Assembly (NCBI GenBank): GCA_021647985.1
Contig: JAKITQ010000006.1
Coordinates: 1-64,000 of the forward strand
Source: Flavobacteriaceae bacterium
GTDB taxonomy: Bacteria > Bacteroidota > Bacteroidia > Flavobacteriales > Flavobacteriaceae
DNA: 64,000 nucleotides
Direction: 5' to 3'
The first letter of the stretch is position 1; each line of letters begins with the position of its first letter. The position numbers and the translations under genes were made by a program. This document shows positions 33,692-41,083 of the stretch, piece after piece. The notes beneath the pieces are model-generated. The model was given only the letters and a program-made list of their open reading frames with translations, made no database searches and was not told the origin of the DNA.

Positions 33692-34867
33692 ATGAAACTA
33701 GACATCATCGCCGGCGCTCGGCCCAACTTTATGAAAATTGCGCCAATAATTGCAGCATTAGAAAAAGTATCTAACTCAATACAGTACAGACTAATCCATA
33801 CCGGACAGCATTATGACAAAAAAATGTCGGGTAACTTTTTTGAACAGCTAGGCATTCCCGAACCACATGTAAATCTCGAAGTAGGAAGTGGTACGCAAGC
33901 AGAACAAACCGCAAGAATCATGGAACGTTATGAGGCATTATTACTTGAACGTTATTCCGAGAGAAGCGATAGCGAAGCGTGGGAATCTCAAAATAAATCA
34001 AAAGCTCCCTTCTCCTTTAGGAGAGGGGTTGGGGGTGAGGTTTTTTCAGGTATGTCTAACTGGGTGCTCGTAGTAGGCGACGTAACTTCAACCATGGCAT
34101 GTAGTATTGCTGCTAAAAAACTTGGAGTAGGCGTAATACATGTAGAAGGAGGTATCCGTTCAAATGATATTACCATGCCCGAAGAGATCAATCGCATGGT
34201 AACAGATAGTATTACAGATATTTTTTATACCACTAGTGAAGTTGCTAACGAAAATTTACGAAAGTTAGGACATGATGAAAGTAAAATTAGATATGTAGGG
34301 AATACAATGATTGATACTTTATTAAAAAATATGCCACGTTTAATCAAACCACAAGCCTGGAACGACTTATCATTAAAAGATAAAAAATATTTTGTAATGA
34401 CCTTACACAGGCCTGCCAATGTAGATGAAGAACAACAGTTAAAGAATTTAATTGAAGAGATAGTAAAAGGAGCAAATGGTATGCCAATAGTTTTTCCGGT
34501 GCATCCGCGTACAGCGAAAATGTTAAAAGGAATTGGTATTGAGGCAGATAATTTACACATGATAGAACCCTTAGGCTATTTGGAATTTAATTATTTGGTT
34601 AAAAATTCTTTTGCCGTTATTACGGATTCTGGAGGAATTACCGAAGAGACTACAGTAATGAAAGTGCCATGTATGACCTTACGTGATAATACTGAAAGAC
34701 CGGAAACAATTACTATGGGGACCAACGAATTGGTAGGCACCAACCCTGATAATATTGCCCCCTACATGAAAAAATTACATGCTGGTGACTGGAAAGTTGG
34801 TGAAATACCTTATTTATGGGATGGGAAGACTAGTGAGAGGATAGTGAAGGATTTATTAAAGTTATGA
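33692..34867 (+). CDS. wecB: UDP-N-acetylglucosamine 2-epimerase (non-hydrolysing) with an in-frame repeat insert
   Basis: A 391-residue enzyme converting UDP-GlcNAc to UDP-ManNAc: GARPNFMKIAPII (8-20), HTGQHYDKKMSGNFFEQLGI, VIHVEGGIRSNDITMPEEIN, FPVHPRTAKML and TDSGGITEETTVMKVPCMTL. Between ALLLE (about residue 86) and WVLVVGDVTSTMACS (about 124) lie some 37 residues absent from the family, encoded by repeat DNA at 33950-34060. The frame stays open. The insert sits before the strand leading to the GDVTST loop, so the protein may or may not fold. Its stop codon lies inside the left arm of element C. Confidence 0.88.
   Translation: MKLDIIAGARPNFMKIAPIIAALEKVSNSIQYRLIHTGQHYDKKMSGNFFEQLGIPEPHVNLEVGSGTQAEQTARIMERYEALLLERYSERSDSEAWESQNKSKAPFSFRRGVGGEVFSGMSNWVLVVGDVTSTMACSIAAKKLGVGVIHVEGGIRSNDITMPEEINRMVTDSITDIFYTTSEVANENLRKLGHDESKIRYVGNTMIDTLLKNMPRLIKPQAWNDLSLKDKKYFVMTLHRPANVDEEQQLKNLIEEIVKGANGMPIVFPVHPRTAKMLKGIGIEADNLHMIEPLGYLEFNYLVKNSFAVITDSGGITEETTVMKVPCMTLRDNTERPETITMGTNELVGTNPDNIAPYMKKLHAGDWKVGEIPYLWDGKTSERIVKDLLKL
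33950..34060. repeat. Repeat DNA inserted in frame within wecB
   Basis: About 111 bp. The left part, ATTCCGAGAGAAGCGATAGC followed by GTGGGAATCT, resembles a decayed REP-like GTCATTCYGA unit. The right part, CTCCCTTCTCCTTTAGGAGA then GGGGTTGGGGGTGAGGTT, resembles the palindromes flanking the DUF559 gene. The length appears to be a multiple of three, so the gene is not frameshifted. Confidence 0.75.
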
Positions 34868-35304
34868 GTTGCAAATTTTGAATTATGAGTTTAATGGGTT
34901 AAGATGAAGAAAAGTATAGTGGTTGAGAAGAGTTATTCATTTGCATTAAGGATAATTGATTTGTATAAATATTTAAATTTTGAAAGAAAGGAATTTGTAC
35001 TTTCTAAGCAAATACTAAAAAGTGGAACATCAATAGGTGCCAATATTGAGGAAGGTCAGGCAGCGCAATCTAAACGAGATTTTATTTCAAAAAATTCGAT
35101 TGCTTTAAAAGAAACAAGAGAAACACATTATTGGTTAAGATTGCTAAAGGATAGTGATTATTTACCAAATGATTATATTGGTTTGATAAGTGAATGTGAT
35201 GAATTAAGAAAAATATTAACTTCTATTATTAAAACTTCTCAAGAAAGGTTATGATTAAAACAAATCATATTTTAAACTCATAATTCAAAACTTACAACTC
35301 ATAA
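34862..35304. mobile_element. IVS-like element C
   Basis: The left arm 34862-34894 and right arm 35272-35304 are 33-bp inverted repeats with 31 matches by eye; each contains TTTTGAATTATGAGTTTAA or its complement. The arms enclose the four-helix-bundle gene at 34904. The left arm includes the wecB stop codon and the right arm ends 10 bp before the next start codon. The element therefore fills the wecB-aminotransferase gap exactly. In RNA the arms would form a long stem with the ORF in the loop, as in 23S rRNA intervening sequences. Confidence 0.72.
34904..35254 (+). CDS. Four-helix-bundle protein (S23/23S rRNA IVS family), copy C
   Basis: A 116-residue homolog of copy B: SYSFALRIIDLYKYLNFERK, ILKSGTSIGANIEEGQAAQS, KETRETHYWLRLLKDSDYLP and ILTSIIKTSQE. 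The two proteins are alike over their whole length, so they are recent duplicates or two arrivals of one element type. The start codon lies 10 bp after the left arm of element C. No partner such as a reverse transcriptase is nearby. Function unknown. Confidence 0.85.
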   Translation: MKKSIVVEKSYSFALRIIDLYKYLNFERKEFVLSKQILKSGTSIGANIEEGQAAQSKRDFISKNSIALKETRETHYWLRLLKDSDYLPNDYIGLISECDELRKILTSIIKTSQERL

Positions 35305-35314
35305 TTTTTAAGAA

Positions 35315-36427
35315 ATGAACAAGATCTACCTCTCTTCACCTCACCTAACCGGTGAAGAACAAAAATACGTAACCGAAGCTTTTGATACCAATTGGGTAGC
35401 ACCTTTAGGTCCAAATGTAAACGGCTTAGAAGAAGATATTTGTAAATATACTGGATCTAAATCTTGTTCAGCTTTGAGCTCTGGCACTGCGGCTATTCAC
35501 CTGTCTCTAATCATGTTAGGTGTAGAGGAAGGGGATGAAGTATTGGTTTCTACTTTTACTTTTTCGGCTACGGTGAATCCCATTCGATATCAAAAAGCAA
35601 TTCCTATATTAATAGATTCAGAAAAAGATACCTGGAATATGAGTCCGATTTTATTGGAAGAGGCAATAATTGACAGAAAGGCAAAAGGCCAAAAGCCAAA
35701 GGCAATTATTCTAGTACACCTCTACGGCATGCCTTCAAAAATGGAAGAACTTATGGCTGTTGCCAAAAAGTATGACATTCCTGTTCTAGAAGATGCCGCC
35801 GAAGCCATTGGAGCAACCTATAAAAATAGAGCCATGGGAACCTTTGGTGAATTGGGTGTGTTTTCCTTTAATGGCAATAAAATTATTACCACTTCTGGTG
35901 GAGGAGCTTTGATTTCTAATAAACCAGATTATATTAAAAAAGCAATTTTTTTGGCCACACAAGCACGAGATGAAGCGGCACATTACCAACATTCACAAAT
36001 AGGATATAATTACCGTATGAGTAATATCCTTGCCGGAATTGGTCGCGGACAAATGGAAGTACTAGATAATAGGGTGAAAGCGCGAAGAAAGGTTTTTGAA
36101 TTTTATAAAAAGAAGCTTAAAGCGTTTGATAATATCACTTTCGTGAAAGAACCTAAAGGGTTTTATGCCAATAGGTGGTTAACCACAATATTAACCGATA
36201 GTTTTAAAATCCGTGAAAAAATTAGATTGGCGCTAGAGAAAGAAAATATAGAATCTCGTCCGCTATGGAAACCCATGCATTTGCAACCTATATTTCAGGA
36301 ATTTCCGGCTTATATCGATGGTACTTCCGTAGATCTTTTTAATCGTGGATTGTGTTTGCCAAGTGGTTCTAATTTAAGTAATGCAGATTTGGAGAGAGTG
36401 GTTGAGGGGATAAAAAAGGTTTTTTAA
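35315..36427 (+). CDS. DegT/DnrJ/EryC1/StrS aminotransferase, PglE-like
   Basis: A 370-residue PLP-dependent sugar aminotransferase. The PLP lysine is in FSFNGNKIITTSGGGAL, the ring aspartate in VLEDAAEAIGATYKNR, and SSGTAAIHLSLIMLGVEEGD is the N-terminal cofactor site. The start YLSSPHLTGEEQKYVTEAFD is characteristic of the PglE/PseC-like subgroup that aminates UDP-4-keto-6-deoxy-GlcNAc. It would use the product of the PglF-like dehydratase at 37669. It ends inside the first palindrome of the DUF559 region. Confidence 0.85.
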   Translation: MNKIYLSSPHLTGEEQKYVTEAFDTNWVAPLGPNVNGLEEDICKYTGSKSCSALSSGTAAIHLSLIMLGVEEGDEVLVSTFTFSATVNPIRYQKAIPILIDSEKDTWNMSPILLEEAIIDRKAKGQKPKAIILVHLYGMPSKMEELMAVAKKYDIPVLEDAAEAIGATYKNRAMGTFGELGVFSFNGNKIITTSGGGALISNKPDYIKKAIFLATQARDEAAHYQHSQIGYNYRMSNILAGIGRGQMEVLDNRVKARRKVFEFYKKKLKAFDNITFVKEPKGFYANRWLTTILTDSFKIREKIRLALEKENIESRPLWKPMHLQPIFQEFPAYIDGTSVDLFNRGLCLPSGSNLSNADLERVVEGIKKVF

Positions 36428-36577
36428 CCACCTCCCCCGTCAGTTGACGGGTATCCCTCCTTGAAGGAGGAGAAAATTAATAGTTTACCATAAACATCAT
36501 TTTGAAAAAGAATATTCCCCTATTCCCCTCCTTTTAGGAGGGGTGGCTCTGCCAAAGGCAGGGACGGGGTGGTTTAC
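36427..36577. repeat. Long palindromic repeat left of the DUF559 gene
   Basis: Nested inverted repeats. Outer arms are AACCACCTCCCCCGTC and GACGGGGTGGTTT; inner arms are CCCTCCTTGAAGGAGG and CCCCTCCTTTTAGGAGGGG. The same arrangement recurs in the same orientation at 37345-37545. It begins within the stop codon of the aminotransferase. Confidence 0.75.
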
Positions 36578-36856
36578 TATATTCAACATAAACCTACTCA
36601 TCTAAAAGGTAGCTACTAGGTGGTTCTTCAATATCAACCAACATTTTTCCGCTACTGACAGGGACGGGGTGGTTTACTATATTCAACATAAACCTACTCA
36701 TCTAAAAGGTAGCTACTAGGTGGTTCTTCAATTTCAACCAACATTTTTCCGCTACAGGCAGAGACGGGGTGGTTTACTATATTCAACATAAACCTACTCA
36801 TCTAAAAGGTAGCGACTAGGTGGTTCTTCAATATCAACCAACATTCCGCTACCAGT
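36561..36856. repeat. Tandem repeat, three copies of 100 bp
   Basis: Units start at 36561, 36661 and 36761 (GGGACGGGGTGGTTTACTAT in the first two, GAGACGGGG in the third), an exact 100-bp period. The third copy has lost about four bases near its end. Differences between units are few. The unit starts with the right outer arm of the palindrome, so it arose by amplification from that edge. Nothing is recognised in 36857-36962. Confidence 0.88.
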
Positions 36857-36962
36857 GGAGTCGATGTGGTATTATAGGTGTAAACGAGATCGTATATTGT
36901 GTTAACTCAATTAAAAAAATAACACCAAAGGGCAAAATAGAAATAATCTTAAAAATTTTATT

Positions 36963-37334
36963 TTGCCATTAAATAAGCCAAATCACAACAAAAAATCACT
37001 AAAAAACTATCGCAAAAATCTGCGAAATAATCAAACAAGTGCAGAAACAAGGTTATGGATGTTGCTAAAGAATAAGCAATTAGAAGCTAGAAAATTTCGA
37101 AGACAACACAGTATCAATAATTTTATAGTTGATTTTTATTGCCCAAGTGAGAAATTAGTAATTGAATTAGACGGACAAGTGCACTTTAATCCTGTTGCTA
37201 GGGAAAAGGATGATAGGCGAGATAAAATTTTAAAAGCCTATGGCATAAAAGTATTGAGGTTTGAAAATAAAATGGTGTTTGAACAAGAAGAAATTGTTTT
37301 GAATGCAATAAGAGCTGCGTTTAAAAATAAATAA
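36963..37334 (+). CDS. DUF559 endonuclease-like protein (Vsr-related fold)
   Basis: About 123 residues. SAETRLWMLLKNKQLEARKF and RRQHSINNFIVDFYCPSEKL then VIELDGQVHFN form the restriction-like nuclease core; the D in VDFYC, the E in IELDG and the late VLRFENKMVF are the conserved positions of DUF559. No ATG is available before residue 33, so a TTG at 36963 is assumed as start. It lies between two copies of a long palindromic repeat. Biological role unknown; it may process or mobilise the repeats. Confidence 0.78.
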   Translation: MPLNKPNHNKKSLKNYRKNLRNNQTSAETRLWMLLKNKQLEARKFRRQHSINNFIVDFYCPSEKLVIELDGQVHFNPVAREKDDRRDKILKAYGIKVLRFENKMVFEQEEIVLNAIRAAFKNK

Positions 37335-37344
37335 ATAAATATCA

Positions 37345-37545
37345 CCACCCCGTCCGTCAACTGACGGACACCCCTCCTTGAAGGAGGGGAAAAATAATAG
37401 TTTATTAAAAACGTCATTTTGAAAATGGGAATTATCTGATTCCCCTCCTCTTAGGAGGGGTGCCTCTGCCAAAGGCAGAGGCTGGCTGGTTTTAATAATT
37501 CATCAGTAATTTACTCTTCTAAAAGGCAGAGGTGGGGTGGTTAAA
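37345..37545. repeat. Long palindromic repeat right of the DUF559 gene
   Basis: CCACCCCGTCCGTCAACTGA, then CCCCTCCTTGAAGGAGGGG, TTCCCCTCCTCTTAGGAGGG and a closing GGTGGGGTGGTT. Same order and orientation as 36427-36577. Beyond it, 37546-37668 is AT-rich leader with nothing recognised. Confidence 0.75.
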
Positions 37546-37668
37546 ATTACTATTATATAAATCAAACAACAATTACCGAACAACCAAACAATAAAAAACC
37601 CAATAAAATGTTAAATAAGATAATCTTCCCTACATTTGTAATCCAATTGTTTTTTAATAAATACAACA

Positions 37669-39582
37669 ATGACCAAATCTTTTTTTAAGAATAAAACCAC
37701 ATATACTTCTCGTTGGATTGTATTGATGATTGATATATCCATAAGCCTACAAGCATTTTTTCTGGCTTATTTGGTGCGTTTTAATTTTACGCTTGGTTTT
37801 GGACCACATGAATTTTTACAACAGTTGCCACTAGTAACTGTGGTAACACTATTAAGTTTTTTAATTGTTGGTTCGTTTAAAGGTATTGTTAGACATACCG
37901 GTAGTAAAGATGCGATTAATATATTCTGGGCGGTTACTTTATTGGCTGTAACCTTGTTAGGAATTTCATTGATCACCCGTAATTATAATGTATATTTATT
38001 TTACTCTATACCTCTTTCTATAGTTTCCATACACTATTTATTAAATATTGTTCTTTTAATATCTAGCCGTTTTATTTTTAAATCGCTTTTTAACAGAATT
38101 GTTACCAACTATAAAGCCCCTAAGAATATTTTAATTTATGGCGCAGGCGATTCAGGTTTATTAACTTACAATACAATAAGTAATAGCACTTTTGGTAAAT
38201 ATAAAATTGTAGGATTTTTAGATGACAGCAAATTAAAAATTGGAAAACAATTCAACAGAATAAAAATTTATGACCCGAAAATCGTTGATGAAAAATTCAT
38301 TAAAAAACATCAAATTAATGAAATAATAGTATCCATTCAAAATATAAAACCTTTTGAACTTTTTGAAAAAGTAGATAATTTAACAGATTTGCAAGTAACC
38401 ATAAAATTAGTTCCTCCAGTACAACAATGGATAGACGGCGAATTACAGGTTGGTCAAATTAAAGAAGTAAAAATTGAGGATCTATTGGATAGAGCACCAA
38501 TACAGATTAAAAACCCAGTTATTCAAAGGGAGTTGGAAAACAAAGTAATTCTAATTACCGGTGCAGCAGGTTCTATTGGTAGTGAAATTGCACATCAAAT
38601 TAGTAAATACAATTACAAACATATTATTTTATTAGACCAGTCAGAATCACCACTTTATGATCTCCAACAAGAATTTATTAGAAATAAAGTCAACGATTTT
38701 TCCGTAGAACTTGCCGATATAAGAAATAAAAAACGAATTAAAAGTATATTTGAGACTTATAAAATAGATCTTCTTTTTCATGCTGCAGCCTATAAACATG
38801 TGCCTTTGATGGAAGATAATCCTTATGAGGCCATTAGTGTTAATGTGAAAGGAGCTAGTTTGCTGATGAATTTCGCAAAAGATTTTGAGGTCAAAAAATT
38901 TATAATGGTTTCTACCGATAAAGCAGTGAACCCAACCAATGTGATGGGCGCTACCAAACGTGTTGCTGAAATATATGCCAACTGTTTGAATATAGAAAGT
39001 AAAACTAAATTTGTTACCACACGCTTTGGTAATGTACTTGGTTCTAATGGTTCTGTGATTCCTTTATTTAAAAAACAAATTGAAGAAGGAGGTCCTTTAA
39101 CAGTAACACATAAAGAAATTACAAGATTTTTTATGACCATACCCGAAGCATGTGAATTGGTATTGGAAGCTGGTATTATGGGTAATGGTGGAGAGATATA
39201 TGTTTTTGATATGGGAGAGTCCGTAAAAATATTTGATCTCGCTAAAAAGATGATTCATTTATCAGGCATGAAATATCCAGAAGAGATGGATATTGAGGTA
39301 ACTGGTTTACGACCTGGGGAAAAATTATTTGAAGAACTGTTGACCAATGATGAAAATACAATTCCTACCTATCATCAAAAAATAATGATAGCTAAAACAG
39401 AGAATATCAATGTGAATAAAGCCAAACAAAGCATTGAAAAATTAATTGCGGTAAACTCCTTAAACAATATTGATATTGTAAGTACATTAAAAACTATTGT
39501 ACCTGAATATATTTCAAATAATTCTGTTTTTGAAAAACTTGATGGAACCAAAGTAAAAGTAAAGCAATTAAAAATAGGATAA
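37669..39582 (+). CDS. Membrane-anchored UDP-GlcNAc 4,6-dehydratase (PglF/CapD/FlaA1-like)
   Basis: A 637-residue polysaccharide biosynthesis protein. Four hydrophobic segments fill about residues 15-135, followed by a non-catalytic Rossmann domain (ILIYGAGDSGLLTYN) and a catalytic SDR domain: ILITGAAGSIGSEIAHQ, LFHAAAYKHVPLMEDNPYEA, and STDKAVNPTNVMGATKR with Met in place of the SDR Tyr. It makes UDP-4-keto-6-deoxy-GlcNAc for the PglE-like aminotransferase at 35315, then the NeuD/PglD-like acetyltransferase (7130) and PglC-like transferase (27005). This would give a bacillosamine-type initiating sugar. Pathway assignment is an inference. Confidence 0.85.
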   Translation: MTKSFFKNKTTYTSRWIVLMIDISISLQAFFLAYLVRFNFTLGFGPHEFLQQLPLVTVVTLLSFLIVGSFKGIVRHTGSKDAINIFWAVTLLAVTLLGISLITRNYNVYLFYSIPLSIVSIHYLLNIVLLISSRFIFKSLFNRIVTNYKAPKNILIYGAGDSGLLTYNTISNSTFGKYKIVGFLDDSKLKIGKQFNRIKIYDPKIVDEKFIKKHQINEIIVSIQNIKPFELFEKVDNLTDLQVTIKLVPPVQQWIDGELQVGQIKEVKIEDLLDRAPIQIKNPVIQRELENKVILITGAAGSIGSEIAHQISKYNYKHIILLDQSESPLYDLQQEFIRNKVNDFSVELADIRNKKRIKSIFETYKIDLLFHAAAYKHVPLMEDNPYEAISVNVKGASLLMNFAKDFEVKKFIMVSTDKAVNPTNVMGATKRVAEIYANCLNIESKTKFVTTRFGNVLGSNGSVIPLFKKQIEEGGPLTVTHKEITRFFMTIPEACELVLEAGIMGNGGEIYVFDMGESVKIFDLAKKMIHLSGMKYPEEMDIEVTGLRPGEKLFEELLTNDENTIPTYHQKIMIAKTENINVNKAKQSIEKLIAVNSLNNIDIVSTLKTIVPEYISNNSVFEKLDGTKVKVKQLKIG

Positions 39583-39741
39583 ATTTAAATTAGTAATTCT
39601 TAATGCTAATTTTTGCGCTAAAATAGAGTTATGAATGGACAATAATCTACATCTTAAAGGTTGTTAATAATTATAAAATCATTGTTGTCCGATTAAAAAT
39701 AACGAGAATCCTTAAATTTATATAAAGGCCTTGCCATAATG

Positions 39742-39834
39742 AGTCAAAAAAGTTGAGTATGCAATGATTTTTCCCTTTAGGGTTAGGGTAAAAAATCATT
39801 GAATGGGTATTTGGATTCCTTAACTTATTGACAT
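39742..39834. repeat. MITE-like palindromic repeat, copy 2
   Basis: AGTCAAAAAAGTTGAG to CTTAACTTATTGACAT, 93 bp, the same length as copy 1 at 33-125 and about 85-90 percent identical by eye. The inner AATGATTTTTCCCT/AGGGTAAAAAATCATT stem is better preserved here. A further shared phrase, TTAAAGCGTAGCGGTCTTAT, follows at 39856 and recurs at 41038 beyond rdgB. Confidence 0.78.
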
Positions 39835-39960
39835 TGGGACCACACTGGCAATCGGTTAAAGCGTAGCGGTCTTATATCTTTTATCGGACATGAGTGATAT
39901 TAATTAGCCTAAACTATTTTTTACAAAAGCTTCTATTTTCACTCTTAAAAAATAACACAC

Positions 39961-40139
39961 ATGAAACGAGCATGTTAAAAAGTTTATCTCGCAAGGAAAT
40001 GATTAATAGCGAACAGCATGTGACCATTAAAAAACAATAAAAATTAACACATGAAACGAGCATGTTAAAAGCTTATCAATCAAAAAAATGATTAATAGCG
40101 AACAGCATGTGACCATTAAAAAACAATAAAAATTAACAC
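39961..40139 (+). promoter_or_regulatory. Two tandem start-codon-anchored leader repeats before rdgB
   Basis: Unit 1 is 39961-40050 (90 bp) and unit 2 is 40051-40139 (89 bp). Each begins ATGAAACGAGCATG and contains ATTAATAGCGAACAGCATGTG and ACAATAAAAATTAACAC. Each ends exactly where the next ATG begins, the second at the rdgB start. The ATG of each unit opens a five-codon frame (MKRAC, stop). A related unit lies at 51099-51187. CATGTG within each unit complements the CACATG around the following start codon. Confidence 0.6.
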
Positions 40140-40727
40140 ATGAAATTGGTTTTTGCTACAAATAATAAAAACAAGGTATTAGAAATTAAAACTTTGTTAC
40201 CCAAATCCATAGAAATTTTATCCTTGGCGGATATAGGTTGTACAGAAGATATAGAAGAAACAGAGGTCACTCTCCAGGGCAATGCTAAATTGAAAGCAGA
40301 TTATATTACGAAAAACTATGGCTATGACTGTTTTGCAGATGATACTGGCTTGGAAGTAAAAGCTTTAAATGGAGCACCAGGAGTTTATTCGGCGCGTTAT
40401 GCAGGTTTAAATGCAAGTTATAAAGACAATGTGTATAAGATGTTGCGAGAAATGAAAGGACTTCTAAATAGAAAGGCTCAATTCAGAACCGTCATAGCGC
40501 TCAATTTAAATGGAAGTCAGTTTATTTTTGAGGGTAGGTGTAAAGGTGAAATTGCAAAAGAAGAACAGGGTAAAAATGGCTTTGGTTACGACCCCATATT
40601 TAAACCTGTAGGGTTCGATAAAACCTTTGCAGAAATGAATTTGGAGGACAAAGGAAAAATATCACATCGTGGTTTGGCCGTAAAAGAATTGGTGAAATTT
40701 TTAAATGCCATAAAGTCAAAAAAATAA
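40140..40727 (+). CDS. rdgB: Non-canonical purine NTP pyrophosphatase (RdgB/HAM1)
   Basis: A 195-residue house-cleaning enzyme hydrolysing dITP, XTP and similar nucleotides to monophosphates. [17 protein letters not shown] (residues 4-20) is the substrate loop, [20 protein letters not shown] holds the metal-binding acids, and GFGYDPIF and [14 protein letters not shown] are the late conserved pieces. Length is typical. It is flanked on both sides by dispersed repeats and preceded by two leader repeats, so its expression may depend on acquired DNA. Confidence 0.93.
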   Translation: MKLVFATNNKNKVLEIKTLLPKSIEILSLADIGCTEDIEETEVTLQGNAKLKADYITKNYGYDCFADDTGLEVKALNGAPGVYSARYAGLNASYKDNVYKMLREMKGLLNRKAQFRTVIALNLNGSQFIFEGRCKGEIAKEEQGKNGFGYDPIFKPVGFDKTFAEMNLEDKGKISHRGLAVKELVKFLNAIKSKK

Positions 40728-40891
40728 TATACCCAAACCATTTAGGTTTTCGGGAGTTTTGGCGAAAGTTATTTTTTTCTTTAAAAAGGTAAAAAAATCA
40801 ACCATAGCCTTTGTTATGGTTTTATTTTTTAACGCGTTTAAAGGGAGAAAGAACGAGTTAAAAAACCGTAAGGCTGTGTGGTTTGGGTATA
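40728..40891. mobile_element. MITE-like element with 13-bp terminal inverted repeats
   Basis: The left end TATACCCAAACCA (40728-40740) and right end TGGTTTGGGTATA (40879-40891) are perfect inverted repeats. The inside is also largely self-complementary, for example CCATAGCC...TTATGG and AGGTTTT...AAAACC. At 164 bp with no ORF it looks like a miniature inverted-repeat element. It directly abuts the rdgB stop codon and could act as a terminator in RNA. Confidence 0.72.
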
Positions 40892-40950
40892 TACCAATTT
40901 AAAAAGTTATATTATTTTGTGAGTTTCTAAAATATTAGACATGACCTGAT

Positions 40951-41040
40951 ATTTTCTCCATTAGGGTTAGGCATCCAATGAATTTTCCTTTTAGGGTTAG
41001 GCATCCAATATTTTTTCCCTTTAGGGTTAGGGTATTCTTA
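40951..41040. repeat. Tandem repeat, three copies of 30 bp
   Basis: Units begin at 40951, 40981 and 41011, each carrying TTAGGGTTAGG in the same place; the first two share TTAGGGTTAGGCATCCAAT. The unit is derived from the centre of the 93-bp palindrome (CCCTTTAGGGTTAGGG). The stretch 40892-41083 otherwise contains only the shared AGCGGTCTTATATCTTTTA phrase and the end of parC. Confidence 0.8.
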
Positions 41041-41083
41041 AAGCGAAGCGGTCTTATATCTTTTACCAAACACGAATGATTAC

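Noticed and set aside
33888-34073. 61-residue frame inside wecB containing REAIAKRGNLKINQKLPSPL
   Set aside because: It is an alternative frame of the inserted repeat. Such translations are common by-products of this repeat type.
36561-36856. Possible CRISPR array
   Set aside because: The repeats are 100 bp and directly adjacent with no variable spacers, and no cas gene is nearby. It is a tandem duplication.
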